From Sulfurimonas sp. (lineage in GTDB: Bacteria; Campylobacterota; Campylobacteria; Campylobacterales; Sulfurimonadaceae), in contig NZ_JAQVKA010000004.1 in NCBI RefSeq assembly GCF_028694895.1, forward strand, positions 1 through 57,082: a stretch of DNA of 57,082 bases, read 5' to 3'. Position 1 is the stretch's first letter. Each line of letters begins with the position of its first letter. Positions 49,502 through 57,082 of the stretch are shown piece by piece. The position numbers and the translations under genes were made by a program. The notes below the pieces were generated by a model. It was given only the letters and a program-made list of their open reading frames with translations. It ran no database searches and was not told the origin of the DNA.

Positions 49502-50137
49502 ATGCATAACGAAAATATTGAACAACATTTTAATAATAGAAATGTAACTGAAATTAATAGCGATTACTTTATGGTGGATATCGCAGACTATCCAACAGAT
49601 GGATGGGGTAAATTTACAAGAACACTAAGAAGAGCACTCAGAGGCGAACTCTTTGTAGGTCTTTGGGTAGTTCTTCGTGAGATGATTAGATTTGATATTC
49701 ATACGATTCAGTATCCTCTTGAGAAGATGCCAATTGGACCAAGATACAGAGCTGTTCATGAGATGAAGAGACTTTGGGAGTCTGATGCTGAGAGATGTAT
49801 TGGTTGTGGTCTTTGTGAGAAGATTTGTATCTCAAACTGTATTAGAATAGATACAAGATTAGATGAAGAGTCTCGCAAAGAAGTAACAGAGTACAGTATT
49901 AACTTAGGTCGTTGTATCTTTTGTGGATATTGCGCGGAAGTTTGTCCAGAACTTGCAATTACGCATGGTGGCGAATATGAGAATGCAAGTGATCAAAGAG
50001 AACACTTTATTATGTACCAAGATATGCTTACACCTTTTGATACGATGAAAGCAGGAACTCAAGTAGAGTTTGAAGGTTTTGGTGCAATTACACCACATGA
50101 AGATGAGCGTGTTAAAAAAACACCTCTAGCTTATTAA
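49502..50137 (+). CDS. nuoI: NADH-quinone oxidoreductase subunit I
   Basis: RCIGCGLCEKIC...RCIFCGYCAEVCP. Confidence 0.96.
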   Translation: MHNENIEQHFNNRNVTEINSDYFMVDIADYPTDGWGKFTRTLRRALRGELFVGLWVVLREMIRFDIHTIQYPLEKMPIGPRYRAVHEMKRLWESDAERCIGCGLCEKICISNCIRIDTRLDEESRKEVTEYSINLGRCIFCGYCAEVCPELAITHGGEYENASDQREHFIMYQDMLTPFDTMKAGTQVEFEGFGAITPHEDERVKKTPLAY

Positions 50138-50148
50138 GGAGTTTAGTT

Positions 50149-50721
50149 ATGTTTGAAGCAATTGCATTTTACCTTTTCGCTTTTTTAACGATTGCAATGT
50201 TCTATATTACGGTAACAACGTCACAAGCGTTGTATGCCCTCTCAGCACTTGCAGCAGGAATGATTTTTATATCAGCGTTTTTCTTTATTTTGGGTGCTGA
50301 CTTTTTAGGTGCCGTTCAAATAATAGTATATTCTGGTGCTGTTATGGCCCTTTATGCTTTTGGAATGATGTTCTTTGATACTACAAGAGATGTAAAAGAG
50401 AAACAAGGCAATAAAGCAATAATTATTGGACTTAGCTCTTTAGCAGCACTTTTAGTAGTTGTCATTGTTTCAGCTCCAATAGTTGGCAACAATGTTGAGG
50501 CATTCTATCCAATGGTAGAGGGTGCAGGAAACACTCAAGAAGTTGGTATGGTTCTTTTTACAAAGTATTTGGTACCTTTTGAAGTGGCTGCAGTTATGCT
50601 ACTTGTAGCGATGATTGCTGGAATTGTTCTTGCAGGAAAGAAGATGGATTTATCTCTTACTCTTATGAGCGATTCGGAACTTATGAATATGAAAGAAGAA
50701 GATAAAAAGGTTAACGTATGA
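50149..50721 (+). CDS. nuoJ: NADH-quinone oxidoreductase subunit J
   Basis: GADFLGAVQIIVYSGAVMALYAFGMMFF. Confidence 0.94.
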   Translation: MFEAIAFYLFAFLTIAMFYITVTTSQALYALSALAAGMIFISAFFFILGADFLGAVQIIVYSGAVMALYAFGMMFFDTTRDVKEKQGNKAIIIGLSSLAALLVVVIVSAPIVGNNVEAFYPMVEGAGNTQEVGMVLFTKYLVPFEVAAVMLLVAMIAGIVLAGKKMDLSLTLMSDSELMNMKEEDKKVNV

Positions 50722-51026
50722 TGGAAATTGGATTAAATCACTATCTTGTACTCTCAACTATACTTTTTGCTATAGGTTTAGTTGGAGTTATGAGAAGAAA
50801 AAATCTACTTATGCTCTTTTTTGCAACAGAGATACTCTTAAATGCAGTAAATATATCTTTTGCTGCGATATCTCACTATTATGGTGATTTAACTGGCCAA
50901 ATGTTCGCATTTTTTGTAATAGCAATTGCTGCATCAGAAGTTGCTGTAGGACTTGGGCTTTTAATTGTTTGGCATAAAAAACATAACAATATAGACCTAG
51001 ACAATATGTCAAGTATGAGAGGATAA
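50718..51026 (+). CDS. nuoK: NADH-quinone oxidoreductase subunit K
   Basis: LFFATEILLNAVNISF, IAIAASEVAVGLGLLI. Confidence 0.95.
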   Translation: MMEIGLNHYLVLSTILFAIGLVGVMRRKNLLMLFFATEILLNAVNISFAAISHYYGDLTGQMFAFFVIAIAASEVAVGLGLLIVWHKKHNNIDLDNMSSMRG

Positions 51027-51029
51027 GAT

Positions 51030-52952
51030 ATGGAACTATTTTTATATACAGCACTTTTCTCTCCACTAGTAGGTTCTTTGTTTGCAGCACTTTTTGGGGC
51101 TTCACCAAAGATAAAAATAGCTGGAATAGTGCCAAGTGCACTTCTTGGAGTATCTCTATTTAGTAGTACGATGCTACTAATACTAGTATTTACAACAGAT
51201 ATTACTCTTCATGTTGAGATGATGACATGGATAGCTACGGGAGATTTATATATTCCTTTTGGTTTTGTAGTTGATCAGGTCAGCGTTGTCATGATGATGG
51301 TTGTAACACTTGTTTCAACTGTTGTTCATGTCTATGCTATTGGCTATATGGAAAATGATAAAGGCTTTAACCGTTTCTTCTCTTGGTTATCAGCATTCGT
51401 ATTTTCTATGATGGTTCTTGTTATGAGCGACAACTTTGCTGGTCTTTTTATAGGTTGGGAAGGCGTTGGTCTATGTTCATGGGGACTTATTGGTTTTTGG
51501 TATAAAAAAGAGAGTGCTACATGGGCTGCTAATGAAGCGTTCATTATGAACCGTATTGCTGACCTTGCAATGTTGATTGGTATCTTCTTAGTTTATTGGA
51601 ATACAGGAACACTTCAGTATTACGCTGCTTTTACTGCAATGCCATCTTTAGACAGTGCAATTCTTGTATGGATGGGTATATTTTTATTTATCGGAGCGAT
51701 GGGTAAATCTGCACAGTTTCCACTTCATACTTGGCTCGCAGATGCGATGGAAGGACCTACTCCAGTTTCGGCTTTAATTCACGCTGCTACAATGGTTACA
51801 GCTGGTGTTTACCTTGTTGTTCGTGCAAGTCCACTATATGATTTAATCCCTAGTGTAGGGCTTTTTATTGCAAGTTTAGGAGCATTTGTTGCTCTTTTTG
51901 CAGCATCTATGGCACTAGTTAACCGTGATATGAAAAGAGTTATTGCATACTCTACGCTATCACAACTAGGGTATATGTTTGCAGCTGCTGGGCTTGGAGC
52001 TTACTGGGTTGCACTTTTTCATCTTATGGCTCATGCATTCTTTAAAGCGCTTCTATTTTTGGGTGCAGGAAACGTAATGCACGCTATGCATGATGAGTTA
52101 GATCCATTTAAAATGGGTGGACTTAACAAAGTAATGAAGGGCACATTTGTTATGATGACTGTCGCTTCAGTAGCACTTGCAGGAATCTTTCCACTTGCTG
52201 GATTCTTCTCAAAAGATTTGATTCTAGAGGTGGCTTTTGTTGAGAACCATTATATTATCTACTCAGTTTTACTCTTTACTGCAGGTTTAACAGCGTTTTA
52301 CTCATTTAGACTTGTTGCACTTATTTTCCACGGTGAAGAGAGATATAAACTCTTTGGTATTCATCCACATGAAGCACATAAATTTATGTTAGTTGCTATG
52401 AGCCCACTTCTTTTACTTGCAGTTATTGCAGGGTCATTTAAGATGACATATTTTGAGATGGTTACAAAAGTACTTCCAGAATTAGAGTATCACATTCACC
52501 ATCCAATAACATTTTGGATTATGACTATTGGAACTCAACTCTTTGTTGCTGGTGCAATTCTTTATGCATATAAAAAATATACAAGTAGAGAGATTAAAGT
52601 GCCAGATGGAACATCTAAGATGGAGAATAGCTTTGGTTATAAACTTCTTATTAACCAATACTACATTCCATATTTTTATGAAGAGTATCTAGTTAAGGCA
52701 TATAGAGAGCTCTCAGATGTTTTATGGACAAAAGTAGATCAAAAAGTCGTAGATGGAACTGTTGATGGTATAGCAAATATACTCTATAACACAGGAGATA
52801 CAACAAGAGTTATGCAAAGCGGTAATCTATCAACCATGTTAAAATGGATGGTAGCAGGAACAGTTGCGTTACTATCATTAGCGGTAGTCTTTGGACTAGC
52901 GGCTAGATATTCTGGAGAAATAAAGATATTTCTCTCAGGTTTAGGAGTTTAA
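51030..52952 (+). CDS. nuoL: NADH-quinone oxidoreductase subunit L
   Basis: LFIGWEGVGLCSWGLIGFW, FPLHTWLADAMEGPTPVSALIHAATMVTAGVYL. Confidence 0.97.
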   Translation: MELFLYTALFSPLVGSLFAALFGASPKIKIAGIVPSALLGVSLFSSTMLLILVFTTDITLHVEMMTWIATGDLYIPFGFVVDQVSVVMMMVVTLVSTVVHVYAIGYMENDKGFNRFFSWLSAFVFSMMVLVMSDNFAGLFIGWEGVGLCSWGLIGFWYKKESATWAANEAFIMNRIADLAMLIGIFLVYWNTGTLQYYAAFTAMPSLDSAILVWMGIFLFIGAMGKSAQFPLHTWLADAMEGPTPVSALIHAATMVTAGVYLVVRASPLYDLIPSVGLFIASLGAFVALFAASMALVNRDMKRVIAYSTLSQLGYMFAAAGLGAYWVALFHLMAHAFFKALLFLGAGNVMHAMHDELDPFKMGGLNKVMKGTFVMMTVASVALAGIFPLAGFFSKDLILEVAFVENHYIIYSVLLFTAGLTAFYSFRLVALIFHGEERYKLFGIHPHEAHKFMLVAMSPLLLLAVIAGSFKMTYFEMVTKVLPELEYHIHHPITFWIMTIGTQLFVAGAILYAYKKYTSREIKVPDGTSKMENSFGYKLLINQYYIPYFYEEYLVKAYRELSDVLWTKVDQKVVDGTVDGIANILYNTGDTTRVMQSGNLSTMLKWMVAGTVALLSLAVVFGLAARYSGEIKIFLSGLGV

Positions 52953-52955
52953 CAT

Positions 52956-54509
52956 ATGCTAGATCATATATTATCAATTTTAGTTTTCTTTCCAGCCCTA
53001 GCAGGTATCCTTGGATTTGTGGTTAACAAAAATAGCATACGTTCTTATGGTGTAGCTGTTGCTACAATCGAGTTTGGACTTGCAATCTGGTTATGGTTTG
53101 CGTTTGACTCAAACGTATCTGGAATGCAGTTTATGGAACAAATTGCACTAGTTCCAGCATTTGGTATCAACTATATAGTTGGTGTGGATGGAGTTTCGCT
53201 CTTTATTGTCATTCTAGCTGCATTCTTTACCATGATAGGTATTGCTTCACTTGGAGAGATGAAGGACATCAAAAATCTAATCATTACACTTCTGTTTTTA
53301 CAGATGACTATGGTTGGTGTGTTTGTTGCGCTTGATGCTATTGTGTTTTATCTCTTTTGGGAGTTATCTCTTGTGCCGATGCTATATATCATTGGTGCGT
53401 GGGGTGGACCGCTTAGAATCTATGCTTCTGTTAAGTTTTTCCTATATACATTTGCAGGTTCACTTGTAATGTTAGTAGGTATGTTATTTATGGCATATTT
53501 TTATTATCAAGCAACAGGAGAGTGGAGTTTTGCACTTCTTGATTGGTACCGTCTGATACTTCCTGAATCATTTCAAAACTGGCTCTTTGTTGCCTTTTTC
53601 TTTGGTTTTGCTATCAAAGTTCCAATGTTTCCATTTCATACATGGTTACCATACGCTCATGGTCAAGCACCTACTATTGGTTCGGTAATACTTGCGGCAA
53701 TCCTTTTAAAAATGGGTACATACGCATTTATACGTTTCTCTTTACCGCTTTTCCCAGATGCGTCAGTTTACTTTATGTATCCAATAGCAGTACTAGCTAT
53801 CATTATGATTATCTATACTGCAATGGTTGCTTACGCTCAAAAAGATATTAAGCAAGTTGTTGCTTACTCATCTGTATCGCACATGGGTGTAATTATTCTT
53901 GGTACATTCGCACTTAACGTTGAAGGTATTACAGGTTCAATCTTTTTAATGATTGCGCACGGTGTAGTTTCGGGTGCTCTGTTCTTTCTTGTTGGTGTAA
54001 TTTATGATAGAAGACATACGAAGATTATGAGTGAGTTTGGAGGACTAGCTTCAGTTATGCCTCGTTATGCAACCATCTTTGGAATCATGCTTATGGCTTC
54101 GGTTGGTCTGCCTCTTACGATAAACTTTATTGGAGAGTTTTTAAGTTTACTCGGCTTTTACAAGCAGTCACATATACTAACTCTTCTTGCAGGAACTGCA
54201 ATCATTGTTGGAGCTATTTATATGCTTAGTGCTTATAAGAAGATGTTTTTTGGAGAAGTTACACATGAAGAGAATAGAAATCTTCCAGATGTAAACAAAA
54301 AAGAGCTATTAGCGCTTATCCCATTAACGATTATTACTATCTGGCTTGGTGTATATCCAAAAGTGCTTTTAGAGCCAATTAACAAAAGTGTAGAAGGGAT
54401 TGTTACTTTAATGCATGAAAAATCTATAACCCAAGAAGCAAAATTAAGAATACCAAATGTCAATAAGGACATGGGTCTTATAACTAAACCAGAAAGGGAG
54501 GCACACTAA
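52956..54509 (+). CDS. nuoM: NADH-quinone oxidoreductase subunit M
   Basis: [44 protein letters not shown]. Confidence 0.97.
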   Translation: MLDHILSILVFFPALAGILGFVVNKNSIRSYGVAVATIEFGLAIWLWFAFDSNVSGMQFMEQIALVPAFGINYIVGVDGVSLFIVILAAFFTMIGIASLGEMKDIKNLIITLLFLQMTMVGVFVALDAIVFYLFWELSLVPMLYIIGAWGGPLRIYASVKFFLYTFAGSLVMLVGMLFMAYFYYQATGEWSFALLDWYRLILPESFQNWLFVAFFFGFAIKVPMFPFHTWLPYAHGQAPTIGSVILAAILLKMGTYAFIRFSLPLFPDASVYFMYPIAVLAIIMIIYTAMVAYAQKDIKQVVAYSSVSHMGVIILGTFALNVEGITGSIFLMIAHGVVSGALFFLVGVIYDRRHTKIMSEFGGLASVMPRYATIFGIMLMASVGLPLTINFIGEFLSLLGFYKQSHILTLLAGTAIIVGAIYMLSAYKKMFFGEVTHEENRNLPDVNKKELLALIPLTIITIWLGVYPKVLLEPINKSVEGIVTLMHEKSITQEAKLRIPNVNKDMGLITKPEREAH

Positions 54510-56017
54510 TGTTAGCACCTGTAAATGTATCAATAGAGTCATTGAACCTAATGACTCTTGTGCCAATGTTGATTCCGATTATTGGTGCGCTTTTAATCAT
54601 TATTATAGATCTATTTAAAAGTGAACAAGATAAATCTTTATATGTAATGCTGAGTCTTCTGATTTTAGGAGTTGATTTTGTGGCACTCGTAGATTCTGCT
54701 GGTGTATTTGCTAACAATGGTACTATTATGGGCGTGTTTGATGTCATGCTTATTGATGGTTTGGCAATACTCTCTCAGTTTATCATAGTTGGTGCTTCAA
54801 TGCTCTTTATACCACTTGCACTTACGCATAAGAGATTCCATGAGTTCTCATATCCTGAATTTTTTGCACTCTTTTTGTTTATGATTGCAGGCTTCCAGTT
54901 TATGGTATCAACAGATAACCTAATTTTGGTGTTTGTTGGTTTAGAGACAGCTTCATTAGCTCTTTATACTCTAATAGCTATGCACAACCGTGATAAGTCG
55001 TTTGAAGCAGCTATAAAGTACTTTACAATGGGCGCACTTGCCGCTGGATTTTTTAGCTTTGGCTCAATGGTATTTTATGCACTTACGGGCTCAGTTGAAA
55101 TCAATAAAATTGCAGCAGTACTAGCAGCTAATAACTATGAAGATATAGGTTTTGTTCTTATAGCTGTTGTATTTTTACTTGCGTCATTTGGCTTTAAACT
55201 CTCTATGGTTCCATTTCATACATGGACGCCAGATGTTTATGAAGGCTCAGCTGCACCATTAGCTGGTTATATGTCTATTGTTCCAAAGATAGCTGCATTT
55301 ATCGTAGCTATGAGACTATTTGAATTTTTAATTCATAGTGGAGTTGTTTGGCTTGAAGTGATATTATATATTGGTGTTGTAATGACTATGACTATGGCAA
55401 ACGTTTGGGCACTTGTTCAAACGGATGTTAAGAGGATGTTAGCGTACAGTTCAATATCTCATGCTGGTTTCGTAATGGCTGCTATACTTATTGGTACAAC
55501 GCAGTCAAATAGTGCACTTTTCTTATACTGGATACTCTTTAGCTTTACAAACCTAGGCTCATTCTCTATGCTTTGGATAAGTAGACAGAAAAATCTTCCT
55601 GCTCATCAACAATCAGATCATAGTTATGATAAGTTCTCAGGTATGGTAAAAACTGCTCCAGTTGCAGCAACTATTATGGGTCTATTTATGCTTAGTTTAG
55701 CAGGTATACCACCGTTTGCTCTGTTTTGGGGTAAGATATATATGATAAGTTCTGCAATCACTGGAGGATATACTGTTTTAGCCCTTATTATGGCTCTTAA
55801 CTCAGCAATCGCTGGTTATTACTACTTAAAGCTAATCGTATATATGTTTATGAAAGATCCACTTACAGAGAACAACGGACATGTATATAGTTCAAACGCT
55901 ACTCTTCCTCTTAGAACAATAATTGGTATCGCAGCTATAGGAACTATTTTTGCTTTTATCGTGGTAAATCAACTCTTAGAGTTTGTTACGCTCTTTGTAT
56001 ATAATAGCGGATATTAA
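54509..56017 (+). CDS. nuoN: NADH-quinone oxidoreductase subunit N
   Basis: [27 protein letters not shown]. Confidence 0.97.
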   Translation: MLAPVNVSIESLNLMTLVPMLIPIIGALLIIIIDLFKSEQDKSLYVMLSLLILGVDFVALVDSAGVFANNGTIMGVFDVMLIDGLAILSQFIIVGASMLFIPLALTHKRFHEFSYPEFFALFLFMIAGFQFMVSTDNLILVFVGLETASLALYTLIAMHNRDKSFEAAIKYFTMGALAAGFFSFGSMVFYALTGSVEINKIAAVLAANNYEDIGFVLIAVVFLLASFGFKLSMVPFHTWTPDVYEGSAAPLAGYMSIVPKIAAFIVAMRLFEFLIHSGVVWLEVILYIGVVMTMTMANVWALVQTDVKRMLAYSSISHAGFVMAAILIGTTQSNSALFLYWILFSFTNLGSFSMLWISRQKNLPAHQQSDHSYDKFSGMVKTAPVAATIMGLFMLSLAGIPPFALFWGKIYMISSAITGGYTVLALIMALNSAIAGYYYLKLIVYMFMKDPLTENNGHVYSSNATLPLRTIIGIAAIGTIFAFIVVNQLLEFVTLFVYNSGY

Positions 56018-56052
56018 TAGAATAATTTTTTATATAAAGGAGGAGGGAGCGT

Positions 56053-57082
56053 TTGTTTAAAATAGTACTCCTTCTTCTACTTAGTTTACATATTTTTGCA
56101 CTTGAGATATCTCTCTCTGGTGCAAAAGAGAATCATGAAACCTACTCAACACTCCATTTAAATCATAACAATAAATTTTTATGTCAAGAGTTTAAAGATG
56201 ACTTTGATAACGTAGCAAAAATTGTATGTGCTTTTTCAAAACTTCCAGCTCAAAAAATCCAGAAGCTTCAAAATAATTTTTTTGAAATTGAGAGTGAAGT
56301 AAAAAAAGATACCTTTTTCTTGATAATCAAACCATATCAAAAGATGAAGTTATATCCGATGGTTTTTAATTTGACAAAAGAGGAGACTCTCTTTAGTGCA
56401 AATGTAGAGCTATCTGAGCATTGGATGATAGTTGGGTATAAAGATAAAGTCCCGTATATACAAGAAGAGAAAAAAAATCCATTAGCTCTTAATCTCCCTT
56501 TTACTGCGCATGAAAACAGATTTCCATATGTTGGAAGTTTAGATATTAAAGGTAACCCAGTATATATTAAAAGAGTTGGTGATGCAACTGAGTATATAAA
56601 GATTAAAAAACTCTATGAAGATAAAGATTATGAGCTTGCCTTAGAGTTGTGTGATGAAGTTATAAAAGAGTATCCAAACTCTCTATTTAGAGCAGAGTTA
56701 CTTTTTTATAAGATTAGAATACACTCAAAATTACAAGAGAATGATAAGCTTATAGACATTTCAAAAGAGTATTTAAGAGAGTATTCCTCTGATGAAAATG
56801 TTGCTGAAGTACTCTCTTTAACCGCAAAAGCTTACAATAAAGTTGGATTAAATAGCGATGCAGAGTATTTTTATGATAGATTGTTTAGCGAACACTATGA
56901 CTCTGTTTATGCCAAATGGGGATATATCTACATGGCAGAGGCACTAGAAGGCTCTGCAAACTATTCAAAGGCTCAAACACTGTATGAAAAGGCACTTAGT
57001 GAGACAGATAACATTGATGTTGCAGTGGAAGCGGCATTTAGATTAAGCAGAGTACTGATATCAAATACCAAGATGAGCGAAG
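56053..57082 (+). CDS. pflA: TPR-containing exported protein, PflA-like (paralysed flagellum protein), truncated at window end
   Basis: Open from TTG 56053 (MFKIVLLLLLSLHIFALEISLSGAKENHETYSTLHLNH...) to the end with no stop; AGGAGG SD at 56040-56045; TPR-like C-terminal part; pflA follows nuoN in H. pylori (HP1273-HP1274). Absent from the ORF track because it is open-ended. Confidence 0.78.
   Translation, partial: MFKIVLLLLLSLHIFALEISLSGAKENHETYSTLHLNHNNKFLCQEFKDDFDNVAKIVCAFSKLPAQKIQKLQNNFFEIESEVKKDTFFLIIKPYQKMKLYPMVFNLTKEETLFSANVELSEHWMIVGYKDKVPYIQEEKKNPLALNLPFTAHENRFPYVGSLDIKGNPVYIKRVGDATEYIKIKKLYEDKDYELALELCDEVIKEYPNSLFRAELLFYKIRIHSKLQENDKLIDISKEYLREYSSDENVAEVLSLTAKAYNKVGLNSDAEYFYDRLFSEHYDSVYAKWGYIYMAEALEGSANYSKAQTLYEKALSETDNIDVAVEAAFRLSRVLISNTKMSE

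Noticed and set aside
1-57082. CRISPR arrays, tRNA or rRNA genes
   Set aside because: No regularly spaced repeats, cloverleaf-like segments or rRNA sequence were recognised while reading through the window.

Overview
The window is a mostly syntenic, AT-rich chromosomal segment of a Sulfurimonas-like epsilonproteobacterium (Campylobacterota), inferred from protein content and gene order. Most of it is core genome: dapB-trxB-trxA, cheZ-like, purE, glyQ, nfo, a complete non-canonical nuo (complex I) operon, then the 5' part of a pflA-like gene cut by the window edge. The accessory region lies between glyQ and a RecD2-like helicase (about 10318-15110). It holds a three-gene coupled operon: a D12-class adenine methyltransferase, an AIPR-family protein, and a DpnII/MboI-like restriction endonuclease. 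A 90-aa unknown plus a second DNA-methyltransferase-like gene follow. Matching 19-bp palindrome-containing elements (ATATATGACA-N3-TGTCAT) sit right after the glyQ stop and right after the endonuclease stop, each about 60-70 bp before the next operon. They could be insertion scars or shared operators. Other points of interest: a 20-codon ORF with ATGA coupling to a CorC/HlyC-type transporter; a 12-bp stem-loop in the nuo operon before the nuoE-like gene; a NuoF replaced by a NuoF-C/GltD-type fusion with an altered FeS motif; tandem nuoG paralogues, one with a charged insert; a NavAb-type sodium channel; a Y-family polymerase with a large finger insertion; an AmmeMemoRadiSam cluster; and a perfect 11-bp-arm palindrome in a MerR divergent promoter. 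All calls are from reading the sequence and family knowledge; no searches were run.
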